Assembly (NCBI RefSeq): GCF_001984035.1
Contig: NZ_CP019449.1
Span: 186,001-250,000 of the forward strand
Source: Sphingopyxis sp. QXT-31
Lineage (GTDB): Bacteria; Pseudomonadota; Alphaproteobacteria; Sphingomonadales; Sphingomonadaceae
Direction: 5' to 3'
Length of the DNA: 64,000 nt
This document shows positions 1-9,806 of the stretch, one piece after another (the stretch's first letter is position 1; the number at the start of each line of letters is the position of its first letter). The notes beneath the pieces were generated by a model. The model was not told where the DNA came from. It searched no databases and saw only the letters and a program-made list of their open reading frames with translations. The translations under genes and the position numbers were made by a program.

Positions 1-471
1 GGTGAAGCGGCGATATTGCTCCCGGATCGCGTCGAGATCGGCATCGTGCAGCGTCTCGCTCGGCCATTGCCCGGCAGCGAGCAGCGCGGTCAGCTCAGCG
101 CGCCCCGCCGCGTAGTCGGCGTCGAGCAGCTCGGCGCAGTCCGCCGCAAGCTTCGCCGCGGCCTGCGCCAGCCCCAGATCGGCGGGACGGAAGATCTCAT
201 TTTGCCCCATGGGCAGCCCGCCCACGAGTTGGCCGATACCCTCGGCAAAGGCGAGCTGGGTCACCAGCGCATCGACCCGCGGCTTCTCGCCCGCCTCGAC
301 CCAGCCGAGCGTCGCTTCGAGCGCCGCCACCGTCGTCGCCACCCACGCAAAACCATGCGCCGCGCGCTGTTCGGCGTCGATCGGCGCCGTCTCCAGCCGC
401 GCCGCGAGCGCCGCCTGCGCCGCGGTCCGATAATCCTGCGCAGCGGCCAGCGCCTGCCTCAAATCGCTCAT
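1..471 (-). CDS. Acyl-CoA dehydrogenase family protein, N-terminal part (runs off the window)
   Basis: The frame is open from an ATG at 471 to the left edge, giving 157 residues with no stop. The protein starts MSDLRQALAAAQDY and carries HGFAWVATTVAALEA, GGLPMGQNEIFRPADLG and IREQYRRFT. I remember these as the helical N-terminal extension of long alphaproteobacterial acyl-CoA dehydrogenases; the FAD-binding core would lie beyond the edge. The expected role is flavin-dependent alpha,beta-desaturation of an acyl-CoA in the cytoplasm. The gene diverges from guaB across about 230 bases. The family call rests on remembered sequence and not on a catalytic motif, so it is moderate. Confidence 0.6.
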   Translation of the reverse strand, partial: MSDLRQALAAAQDYRTAAQAALAARLETAPIDAEQRAAHGFAWVATTVAALEATLGWVEAGEKPRVDALVTQLAFAEGIGQLVGGLPMGQNEIFRPADLGLAQAAAKLAADCAELLDADYAAGRAELTALLAAGQWPSETLHDADLDAIREQYRRFT

Positions 472-532
472 TCGATCATCCCGTTCGTCGCGGCGGCGAT
501 GCACCGAACGCGGGCGCTCTGCAACCCTCAGT

Positions 533-542
533 TAGTATACTA
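533..542. promoter_or_regulatory. Perfect 10-bp palindrome in the acyl-CoA dehydrogenase/guaB divergent region
   Basis: TAGTATACTA is self-complementary and stands out as an AT-rich island in GC-rich DNA about 62 bases ahead of the dehydrogenase start. It could hold a -10 element for either gene or an operator half. Only the palindrome is directly visible; function is inferred. Confidence 0.3.
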
Positions 543-580
543 TCTGCTGTTCTGCGGCCGCATTCGCCGCCGCGAAATAA

Positions 581-2158
<1,578 letters not shown>

Positions 2159-2187
2159 GGCAAGTGATGCGCCCATGCGCTGATCAC

Positions 2188-2303
2188 CCCCTCCCGCAAG
2201 CGGGAGGGGCAGCGAGACTTGGGAGCTTGCTCCCTAGTCGCAGCGGGGTGGGCAGACGCCACGCCGCTAGCCTACCCCAAACCCCTCCCGCCTGCGGGAG
2301 GGG
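2188..2303. repeat. Intergenic hairpin-bounded repeat between guaB and rsmB
   Basis: Two near-identical hairpins bracket the element. The left is CCCCTCCCGC-AA-GCGGGAGGGG (2188-2209) and the right has the same arms with CT in the loop (2282-2303). Between them lies an imperfect dyad around GGGAGC/GCTCCC and another around GGGGTGGGC/GCCTACCCC. The layout resembles a REP/BIME-type mobile repeat. The left hairpin could terminate guaB, and the right arm sits where the rsmB ribosome-binding site should be. Confidence 0.75.
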
Positions 2304-2312
2304 CTTCATCGC

Positions 2313-3503
2313 ATGACCCCCGCCGCCCGCGTCCAGACCGCCATCGAAATCCTCGACGCCATCGCCATCGCCGCACGCGACGGCGGCCCGCCCGCCGATG
2401 CGATCTTTGCCGACGCGATGCGCGCGCGCCGCTACGCCGGGTCGAAAGACCGCCGCGCGATCCGCAATCATGTCTATGATGCGATCCGCGGCGTCCGCTC
2501 GGTGCCGCCGTCGGGCCGTGCCGCCATGCTCGTTCTCGCCGATGCCGACGCGGAACTGGCGGCGCTGTTCGATGGCGCGGCGTATGGGCCCGCCGTCATC
2601 AGCGCCGACGAACCGCGCGCCGAAACCGGATTGGCGTCGAAGGCGCTGGTCAGGCTGTTCGATCCGTTGGTCGGGAAGGCCGAGCAGGCGGCGATGCTCG
2701 CCCGCGCCCCGCTCGACCTGCGCGCCAACCGCCTGCGCTCGAGCCGCGACGAACTCGCATCGATCTTCCCCGACGGCGAAGCGATCGACGGTCTCGCCGA
2801 CGGCTGGCGCCTGCCCGGCGAAACCGCCGCCGTGCAGCATTCGGCCTATGCCGAGGGGCAGTTCGAGGTCCAGGACGCCGCGAGCCAGCTGGCGGCGGTC
2901 GCGCTCGGTGCCGAAGCCGGCCAGACCGTCGTCGACCTGTGCGCGGGCGCCGGCGGCAAAACCCTTGCTATAGCCTCGGCGACCAATGACGAGGCCGCCA
3001 TCCTCGCCTGCGACACCAACCGCGCGCGGATCCAGCAACTGCTGCCGCGCGCCAACCGTGCCGGCGCGACGCGCATCGAGACGCTGTTGCTCAACCCTGG
3101 GCAGGAACCCGCCATGCTCGCCGCCCATATGGCCAAGGCCGACCGCGTCATCGTCGATGCGCCCTGTTCGGGCAGCGGCACCTGGCGGCGCAGCCCCGAA
3201 TTGCGCTGGCGTCTCAACCCCGCTCGGCTCGACCGCCATGCCGCCGACCAGGCGAAGCTGATCGATCTCGGCGCCGATCTGGTGGCGCCGGGGGGCAAAT
3301 TGCTCTATGCCGTGTGCTCGATCATCGCACGCGAGGGGCGCGCCCAGGTGGACGAATTTCTAACCCGTCATCCCGGCTGGACGGCCGATGCCGATGTGCT
3401 TCCGGCGGGTATCGGGCGCGCCGCGGGCGGCGGTTTTCTGCTCACCCCGGCGCATGACCGCTGCGACGGATTTTTCCTCGCCCGATTGACCGCACCGTGT
3501 TAG
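2313..3503 (+). CDS. rsmB: 16S rRNA m5C967-type methyltransferase (RsmB/NOP family)
   Basis: SAM-dependent cytosine-C5 methyltransferase expected to act on 16S rRNA before 30S assembly. The first 130 or so residues look like the NusB-type RNA-binding domain (AARVQTAIEILDAI, SKDRRAIRNHVYDAIRG). The catalytic half shows motif I DLCAGAGGKTLA, motif IV DAPCSGSGTWRRSPELRW and motif VI YAVCSII with the catalytic cysteine. The 396 residues are close to E. coli RsmB (429). The ATG at 2313 is preceded by GGGAGGGG, which belongs to the right arm of the upstream repeat. RsmB is preferred over RsmF because of the N-terminal domain. Confidence 0.88.
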   Translation: MTPAARVQTAIEILDAIAIAARDGGPPADAIFADAMRARRYAGSKDRRAIRNHVYDAIRGVRSVPPSGRAAMLVLADADAELAALFDGAAYGPAVISADEPRAETGLASKALVRLFDPLVGKAEQAAMLARAPLDLRANRLRSSRDELASIFPDGEAIDGLADGWRLPGETAAVQHSAYAEGQFEVQDAASQLAAVALGAEAGQTVVDLCAGAGGKTLAIASATNDEAAILACDTNRARIQQLLPRANRAGATRIETLLLNPGQEPAMLAAHMAKADRVIVDAPCSGSGTWRRSPELRWRLNPARLDRHAADQAKLIDLGADLVAPGGKLLYAVCSIIAREGRAQVDEFLTRHPGWTADADVLPAGIGRAAGGGFLLTPAHDRCDGFFLARLTAPC

Positions 3504-3535
3504 CCTCGCGGGTGATGAAGCGATGGGAGAATGCG

Positions 3536-4051
3536 ATGCGCGTCAGTTTCCTGGCCCTTGGTGCCGGTCTTGTCCTTGCCAGCCTGCCCACGGCCTCCGA
3601 TGCGCAGCGCGCCGACAACGACATATTGCCGGTCTCGATCGCGCTCCAGCAGGCGGGCGTGAAGGCACAGGGCGCGGGCGATCTCGACGGCGCAATCGAC
3701 GCCTATGAGGCCGCGCTCGCCGCCGACCCGCGCAACCGCAGCGCGATCGTCGCGCTGGCGCAGGTCGCGCGCGCGCAGGGCCTGCCGGGCAAGGCGATCG
3801 GCCTTTATCGCGAGGCGTTGATCCTCGAACCCAATGACATTATTGCGCTGACCGGCCAGGGTGAGGCGCTCGCCGACAAGGGCGCGCTCGAACTCGCGCG
3901 CGAAAAGCTCGCCGAGGCGAAGCGCGTCTGCGCCGAAAAATGCCCCCAGGTCGCCGCGCTCGAAAAGACGATCAATACGAGTGCCGAAAAGAAGGTCGTC
4001 GCGGCGGAAGCGCTGGTCCCGAAGACCGTGGTGACGACCAGCCAGAATTGA
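3536..4051 (+). CDS. Secreted tetratricopeptide-repeat protein
   Basis: Exported 171-residue protein with a Sec signal peptide (MRVSFLALGAGLVLASLPTA, cleavage likely after SDA). The mature part carries about three TPR helix pairs (GAGDLDGAIDAYEAALAADP, QGLPGKAIGLYREALILEP, KGALELAREKLAEAKRV), followed by a cysteine-containing segment (CAEKCPQVA). This ATG was chosen because GGGAGA lies five bases upstream and it opens on the signal peptide; longer in-frame starts at 3497 and 3515 overlap or crowd the rsmB stop. TPRs mediate protein contacts; the partner is unknown. It converges on rsmA with one base between the stops. Confidence 0.75.
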   Translation: MRVSFLALGAGLVLASLPTASDAQRADNDILPVSIALQQAGVKAQGAGDLDGAIDAYEAALAADPRNRSAIVALAQVARAQGLPGKAIGLYREALILEPNDIIALTGQGEALADKGALELAREKLAEAKRVCAEKCPQVAALEKTINTSAEKKVVAAEALVPKTVVTTSQN

Positions 4052-4052
4052 C

Positions 4053-4880
4053 CTAGCGGCTCAGCACCCGCGCCAACTCGACCCATTCCGCCACGCTGAC
4101 CGTCTCCGCGCGCCGCGTCGGCGCGATCCCGCAAACGTCGAGCGCGTCGATCGCGCCCGGCATGCCCTTCAAGCTCTGCCGCAGCATCTTGCGCCGCTGG
4201 CCGAAGCCGTGCTCGGTCAGTTTCGACAGGATCCGCGGGTTCACCCCCTCGGGCTGCGCGGCGGGCGTCACATGGACGATCGCCGACATCACCTTGGGTG
4301 GCGGGGTGAAGGCCGAGCGGTGGACCTTCATCGCGATCCTCGCGTTCGAACGCCACTGCGCGAGCACCGCGAGCCGGCCGTAGGCCGAGGTATCGACCTT
4401 CGCGACGATGCGCTCGGCGACTTCCAGCTGGAACATCAGGGTCAGCGATAGCCACCGTGGCGGCCATTCCGCCGGCTCCAGCCAGCGCGTGAACAGCGCG
4501 GTGCCGACATTATAGGGCAGGTTGGCGACGATATGATAGGGCCCGCCCGCGAGCGCGTCGGCGTCGATCGCCATCGCATCGTCGGCGATCACCGTCAGCC
4601 GCCCGTCGAAGGCTTGGCTCAGTTCGCCGAGCAGCGGCAGGCAGCGGTCGTCGCGCTCGACCGCGATCACCTTCGCCCCGGCGCGGAGCAAAGCGCGCGT
4701 CAGTCCGCCGGGCCCCGGCCCGACCTCGAACACCGTCGCGCCCTCCAGATCGCCGGGCAGCGCCGCGATGCGGTCCAGAAGCTGCTCGTCGAACAGGAAA
4801 TTCTGGCCCAGCGCCTTGCTCGCCTGCAGCCCATGCGCGCGCACGGTTTCGCGCAGCGGCGGCAGGACCGGGTTCGTCAC
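4053..4880 (-). CDS. rsmA: 16S rRNA (A1518/A1519) dimethyltransferase
   Basis: KsgA dimethylates two adjacent adenines in the 3'-terminal hairpin of 16S rRNA late in 30S assembly. The 275 residues show the LGQNFL signature at 24-29, SAM motif FEVGPGPGG at 51-59, and the catalytic NLPYN at 120-124. The C-terminal domain includes FTPPPKVMSAIVH and the GFGQRRKMLRQSLK segment. Its ATG overlaps the pdxA stop by four bases. It is the last gene of lptD-surA-pdxA-rsmA, the same order as in E. coli. Confidence 0.97.
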   Translation of the reverse strand: MTNPVLPPLRETVRAHGLQASKALGQNFLFDEQLLDRIAALPGDLEGATVFEVGPGPGGLTRALLRAGAKVIAVERDDRCLPLLGELSQAFDGRLTVIADDAMAIDADALAGGPYHIVANLPYNVGTALFTRWLEPAEWPPRWLSLTLMFQLEVAERIVAKVDTSAYGRLAVLAQWRSNARIAMKVHRSAFTPPPKVMSAIVHVTPAAQPEGVNPRILSKLTEHGFGQRRKMLRQSLKGMPGAIDALDVCGIAPTRRAETVSVAEWVELARVLSR

Positions 4881-5896
4881 GCGGCGGGGGCGCAGCTGCG
4901 GTCGCGCATCGCCGCAAGCTCCGCCGCCATGCGGATCGCGGCGATCGTCGGCCCCGGATCGGCGACGCCGGTGCCCGCGATGTTGAACGCGGTGCCATGA
5001 TCGGCCGAGGTGCGTACGATCGGCAGCCCGAGCGTGAGGTTGACCCCATCGTCGAAATGCAGCGCCTTGAACGGCGCCAGCGCCTGGTCGTGATAGCAGC
5101 AGAGCAACGCGTCGTAACGTGCGCGCACATGCGGTGCGAACAGGCTGTCGGCGGCGAGCGGGCCTTCGATGGCGATGCCGTCGGCGAGCAATTGTTCGAC
5201 CGCGGGGCGGATGATGCGGAGTTCCTCGTCGCCCATCTCGCCGCTCTCGCCGGCGTGGGGGTTCAGACCCGCGACCGCGAGCAGCGGCGTTTCGATCCCG
5301 AAATCGCGCTTCAGCGCGCGCGCGACGATGCGGCCCTTGGCGACGATCAGCTCGCTGGTCAGCCGCTCGGGCACCTCGGCGAGCGGCACATGGACGGTGA
5401 GCGGCACGACGCGCAGCTTCGGCCCCGCGAGCATCATCACCGCATTGGTCGCGGTGACGCCGCAGCGCTCGGCGATGAATTCGGTTTGCCCCGGATGCGT
5501 ATAGCCGACGCCATAGAGCTGGGCCTTCGACACCGGCCCCGTGACGAGCGCGCCCGTGGCCTGGCCGCGGGTCAGGCCGATGCCGGTTTCGAGCGCGTGA
5601 AGCGCACAGGTCGCGCCGGCCTTGGTCGGCGATCCCGGAACGACCGGGCCGCTATCCTCCAGATGCCAGACGGGCAGGGCGCCGTCGAACAGCCGCTCGG
5701 CCTCGGCGATGTCGCCGATGCGCGCCGTGGGACCGTCCCACACCGCAGCGATCGACGCGATGTCGCCGATCGCCACGAAGGGGGGCAGGTCGTGCTCGTG
5801 CCGCGCCGCCCAGGTGCGCGCGGCGACTTCGGGCCCGACGCCGGCCGGGTCACCCAAGGTGACCGCGATCGGGCGTCGCTTGCTGTCACTAGACAT
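4877..5896 (-). CDS. pdxA: 4-hydroxythreonine-4-phosphate dehydrogenase
   Basis: NAD-dependent enzyme of the DXP-independent-of-diet vitamin B6 route; it oxidises 4-phosphohydroxy-L-threonine, and the product decarboxylates and feeds PdxJ. In the 339 residues the divalent-metal ligands can be placed by family alignment at His169 (VPLTVHVPL), His214 (NPHAGESG) and His269 (CCYHDQALAPFK). A substrate-binding THPGQTEF lies at 133-140. Start and stop overlap its neighbours by 4 (rsmA) and 1 base (surA), so translation is probably coupled. Confidence 0.96.
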   Translation of the reverse strand: MSSDSKRRPIAVTLGDPAGVGPEVAARTWAARHEHDLPPFVAIGDIASIAAVWDGPTARIGDIAEAERLFDGALPVWHLEDSGPVVPGSPTKAGATCALHALETGIGLTRGQATGALVTGPVSKAQLYGVGYTHPGQTEFIAERCGVTATNAVMMLAGPKLRVVPLTVHVPLAEVPERLTSELIVAKGRIVARALKRDFGIETPLLAVAGLNPHAGESGEMGDEELRIIRPAVEQLLADGIAIEGPLAADSLFAPHVRARYDALLCCYHDQALAPFKALHFDDGVNLTLGLPIVRTSADHGTAFNIAGTGVADPGPTIAAIRMAAELAAMRDRSCAPAA

Positions 5897-7236
5897 CAGC
5901 TGAAGTCGATGACCGCGTCCCGGCGCAGGTCGCGCAGATAGCGCTGGGCGCGCTTCTGCACCTTTTCCTCAAGCAGGCGGTTCTCGATTTCCTCGAGATT
6001 GGGCTCGGAGGCCGTGTTGGGCAGGTCGCGGCCGCACAGCACGAGGACGCTGACACCCTCGTTCGCAGCGCCGAAGGGCTGGGTGGTCTGGCCGACCTGC
6101 AGGCTGATGAGCGTCGCCTGCAGCGGCGGCGGCAACTGACGCATCTGGATGCCGTCGCGCGACACGACCGTCGCGCCCAGGGTCTGCGCAACGCCGTCGG
6201 CGGCGCCGCAACCGGCGATGCCGCGCGTCGCCTCGGCGAACTGGCCGGCAAGTTCGGACGCCTTGGCCTCGCTAGTGCCCGCGGGGAAATCGAGCGAAAT
6301 CTGCTTCAGGCTGAGCACCGCGTCGCGCGGGTCGGCGGTCAGTACCTGGCGTCGGTCGACCATCAGCATGATCGACACGCCGCCCGGAACCTCGACCGGC
6401 CCGACCAGCTGGCCGGGTTGCATCTGGCGCGCGGCATCGGCCATGCTGTCGGGCAACTGCCCGGCCTTCACCCAGCCGAGGTCGCCCCCGACGACTGCGG
6501 TCGAGGCTTCGGAAAACTGGCGCGCATAGGCGGCGAAGCTGCCGCCGGCCTGCAGCGCCTGGACGATCTTCTGGCCGTTTTCGGCGACCGACTGGATCGT
6601 TTCGGGGGTCGCGGTCAGATAGATTTCGGCAAGGTGGAATTCGTCCTGCCCCTTGGCTTCCATCGTCCGCTTGTAGATCGCATCGACCTCGTCCTTCGAC
6701 ACGTTGGTGGTCGACTGGACGTTGCGCGCGAGCAGGCGGTCCCACGCATATTCGCCGCGAATCTGCTGCTTCACCGCTGCGGCCGACGAGCCTTTCGACG
6801 CGAGATAGGCGGTGAACTGGTCGGGGGTCTGCTTGTAGCGGGCGGCGAGTCGCGCGAACTGGTCGTTGATGACATTTTCGTCGATCTCGATCTCGGCCGC
6901 ACGCGCTTCCTGGATCTGCAACTTCTCGTCGATCAGGTTGCTGAACACCTGCTGGCGCAGCGCCTGAATCTGCTCGGGCGGCAGTTCGGCGTTGCCGTTG
7001 GCGACGCGGATCAGCCCCATGCGCTGTTCGATATCGGTCGCCGTGATGATCTCGCCGTTCACGGTCGCCGAGGGGCGATAGACGTTCGCCTTGGCATCGC
7101 CATAGACTTGGACATTGCCCGGAATGTTGAGCGCGGTGGTCGGCACGTCGTCGTCGGAAACGGTCTGCGCCAGCACCGGGGTCACGCCGATGGCAGCGAC
7201 GGCGGCGAAGCCGATCAAGGTCGAGAATTTGGTCAT
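5896..7236 (-). CDS. surA: Periplasmic peptidyl-prolyl isomerase/chaperone SurA
   Basis: Chaperone that escorts beta-barrel proteins across the periplasm to the BAM complex. The 446 residues begin with a signal peptide (cleavage likely after VLAQ, residue 24). A long SurA N-terminal helical domain follows (IQALRQQVFSNLIDEKLQIQ), then a parvulin-type domain (FHLAEIYLTATPE to VEVPGGVSIMLMVD, about 205-300) and a second, weaker parvulin-like region. It lies directly downstream of lptD, its best-known client, with 142 bases between them. The reading frame ends on the pdxA ATG. Confidence 0.93.
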   Translation of the reverse strand: MTKFSTLIGFAAVAAIGVTPVLAQTVSDDDVPTTALNIPGNVQVYGDAKANVYRPSATVNGEIITATDIEQRMGLIRVANGNAELPPEQIQALRQQVFSNLIDEKLQIQEARAAEIEIDENVINDQFARLAARYKQTPDQFTAYLASKGSSAAAVKQQIRGEYAWDRLLARNVQSTTNVSKDEVDAIYKRTMEAKGQDEFHLAEIYLTATPETIQSVAENGQKIVQALQAGGSFAAYARQFSEASTAVVGGDLGWVKAGQLPDSMADAARQMQPGQLVGPVEVPGGVSIMLMVDRRQVLTADPRDAVLSLKQISLDFPAGTSEAKASELAGQFAEATRGIAGCGAADGVAQTLGATVVSRDGIQMRQLPPPLQATLISLQVGQTTQPFGAANEGVSVLVLCGRDLPNTASEPNLEEIENRLLEEKVQKRAQRYLRDLRRDAVIDFS

Positions 7237-7378
7237 TTTTACCCTATAAAGAAGGTTCCGGCTCGCTCCGTATCAGCGGAGACGCCCCATGGTCCAGCGC
7301 AAACGCGCCTCTGCACATCATTACGGCCGCTATACTGGCGATCCGACGCTGAACGCAAGCTGAGCGGGATGGGGTTCG

Positions 7379-9676
7379 TCAGAAGCCCAGATTGCGGAAC
7401 GCCACGCGGAACGAGAAGCTGTTGCCGCGCCGCGCGTCGCCGGTGTCGATATAGTCGCGGCGCCAGGTCAGTGCGATCGACAGGCAGTCGTCGTCGTACG
7501 CGACCCCCAGCCGGTGGCGGATCGGCTCGAACCCGTCGGCCAGACTCAGCGGATCGTCGGCCTTGCTGGTCAGGTCGACGATCGCCGAGCCGAAGATCGA
7601 CCAGCTCTTCGCCACCGCGACGCGGCCGCCGACGCGCACTTCCTCGCGGTCCTGCAAATCTTCGCCGAGCAGCGCGATGTCGCGGTTGAGCCGCGAATAG
7701 CCGAGCACGGCATAGGTCGCACGGCTGCCGATCGTCGCGTCGAACTCGTTGCGCCGCACCGCGAGGTTGTCCTTGTCGAGGCGGAAGCGGTGCGTCAGCC
7801 GCAGGAAATCCTTGTACGCGACGGTGGTGCGCCCGACGACGTCGGATGTGCGGTCGGTCAGGCCGGTGCCGTCGGGGAACAGGCTGGGCTTGTCCGACAG
7901 GCGATAGCTCTGCCCGACGATGCTGTTGATGTTGAAGCCGGGCCGGCTGTAATTCCATTCGGCGCCATAGGTGATGCGCGCGCCGTCCTCGAAGCGGTCG
8001 TAGCCGGAGAAGCGATTGATCGCGAAGAGATTGCTGTCCTCGAGATCGAAGGCGCGGCTGTCCTCGTTCGGGATGGCGAGATTCTTGATCTGCGGCGTCG
8101 CGACCAACTGCACGCGCGGGGTCAGCGTCTGCGTGCCGCCCATGAATTCGCCAACGAACGGCCAGCGCATATCGACCGCCGCGGCCGCGATGCCGCGGCC
8201 TTCCCAGCCCGACTTGCCGCGGTAGCCGGGGATGGCGGTGAGCAAATTCTCGTCGCTGTGATAGACGTCGCCGCGCACCATCGCGGTGAAGGTTACTTCC
8301 TGCCCCAGCGAGGTCAGGCGGCGAAGGTCCCAGCGCACGCCCGCAAAGGCGCGCTGGGTGTCCTGCCCCGCGGTGCGGCCGATGGCCAGCGTGTTGACCT
8401 GCAGCTCGAACTGGCCGCCGAACACGGGGTCGGTCAGCCGTTGGCGATAGTCGAGGATCGGCAGCGCGATCGGCTGCTGCCCTTGCTTGTCGCCCGCACG
8501 CAGCGTCTGCGTCGCCCAGCCGGCGATCGACAGATAGCTCTGGTTGCCGATCCGCTCGACCTCGAAGGTCGAGCGCAGCCGGTCGTCGCGCGTAATATCG
8601 TAGCGGCGCAGGAAGGTTCGGTCGCTCGCGATGCGCCCCGAGTAGGTGATGCTCCAGCGCGGGCTCAGCTGGAACTTGCCCGCGCTCTCCAGATAGCCCC
8701 GGAATTTGTTGTTGCCGCTAACCGACGGGCCGGTGAGGGGGACGGCCGAACTGTAGGTTCCATAACCGTTTACCCGGAACGAGCCGATATCGGTAAGGGC
8801 GCGGAACTCACCCTCGATCATCGGCGCGGCGCCGGTATAGAGGTGCGGCGTGATCGTTGCGTCACGGTCGGGCGCGATCCGCAGGTAATAAGGCAGAGCG
8901 ATCTCGAAGCCGTTCGATCGGTCGAGCCTGATTTCGGGAACCAGCAGCCCGCTGGTCGCCTCCCCGCCGATCGAATGGCTGAGTCCGGGCAAGGGGATCA
9001 GCGGCAGGCCGAAAATCTCGACCCGGGCGCCTTTGTAGCGGACCTTGTTCTTCAGCTTGTCATAGGTCACGCGAACGGCGCGGACCTGCCAGCTGGGGTT
9101 CTTGGGACAGCCTTCGTCATCGACCACGGGGCAGGGCGTGTAAGCGGCATTTTCGAGTTCGATATTGCCGTTGTCGAAGCGCGTGCCTTTTACTGCCGCC
9201 AGGCGCGAGCCATTGTCGAGGACCACCAGCATATCCTCGACGATCCCGTCGCGCAGGCTGTCGGTCAGGACGATGCGGTCGCCATAGGCCGTGTCGCCCT
9301 CGGGATTGGTGATGGCGACGTCGCCCTCGGCAACGACTTCGCCGGTCTTGCGGTTCCAGGTCACCTTGTTCGCGCGCATCTGGATCGCCTCGCGATTCAT
9401 CTGCACATTGCCGTCGGCAACGACGATCTCGGTATCACTGTCGTAATTCAGATTGTCGGCGGCAAAGCCGACCTGATCGGCGCCGGCGACGGCGGGCGCC
9501 CCGCCGGGTGGCGCGGCGATATCGGGCGTCTGGAGATCGGGCTCGCCTTGCGGCGCCGACACGACCGATGGTTCGGCGTCGGTCTGCGCGGCGGCGGGCA
9601 CGGCGAATAGCGCCAGCACGCTGGCGGACGCGAGCCACAGCGGCCGGTTGCCCCCTTGGAACAAAGTCCCCTTCAT
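7379..9676 (-). CDS. lptD: LPS-assembly outer-membrane protein LptD
   Basis: Outer-membrane translocon that inserts lipopolysaccharide, or in glycosphingolipid-bearing relatives a related lipid, at the cell surface. The 765 residues open with a signal peptide (cleavage after AVPAAAQ). A beta-jellyroll OstA domain follows at about 60-200 (YDSDTEIVVADGNVQMNREA, KVTWNRKTGEVVAEGDV), and a long C-terminal barrel is rich in alternating aromatics, ending in the outer-membrane signature SFRVAFRNLGF. The CPVVDDEGCPKNPSW segment supplies a cysteine pair. It heads the operon and diverges from pepA across 130 bases. Confidence 0.94.
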   Translation of the reverse strand: MKGTLFQGGNRPLWLASASVLALFAVPAAAQTDAEPSVVSAPQGEPDLQTPDIAAPPGGAPAVAGADQVGFAADNLNYDSDTEIVVADGNVQMNREAIQMRANKVTWNRKTGEVVAEGDVAITNPEGDTAYGDRIVLTDSLRDGIVEDMLVVLDNGSRLAAVKGTRFDNGNIELENAAYTPCPVVDDEGCPKNPSWQVRAVRVTYDKLKNKVRYKGARVEIFGLPLIPLPGLSHSIGGEATSGLLVPEIRLDRSNGFEIALPYYLRIAPDRDATITPHLYTGAAPMIEGEFRALTDIGSFRVNGYGTYSSAVPLTGPSVSGNNKFRGYLESAGKFQLSPRWSITYSGRIASDRTFLRRYDITRDDRLRSTFEVERIGNQSYLSIAGWATQTLRAGDKQGQQPIALPILDYRQRLTDPVFGGQFELQVNTLAIGRTAGQDTQRAFAGVRWDLRRLTSLGQEVTFTAMVRGDVYHSDENLLTAIPGYRGKSGWEGRGIAAAAVDMRWPFVGEFMGGTQTLTPRVQLVATPQIKNLAIPNEDSRAFDLEDSNLFAINRFSGYDRFEDGARITYGAEWNYSRPGFNINSIVGQSYRLSDKPSLFPDGTGLTDRTSDVVGRTTVAYKDFLRLTHRFRLDKDNLAVRRNEFDATIGSRATYAVLGYSRLNRDIALLGEDLQDREEVRVGGRVAVAKSWSIFGSAIVDLTSKADDPLSLADGFEPIRHRLGVAYDDDCLSIALTWRRDYIDTGDARRGNSFSFRVAFRNLGF

Positions 9677-9806
9677 TTACCGCCTTTGTCCCATATATTT
9701 GAGCCTTCGGCCCGCTTGGACCGCCCGCTTTGTTTTTGCAACTCGCAAGCGAAACCCCTATCGGTCCGCCACGTTCCAATCAATCACCGCATAAGAAAGT
9801 TAAGGC

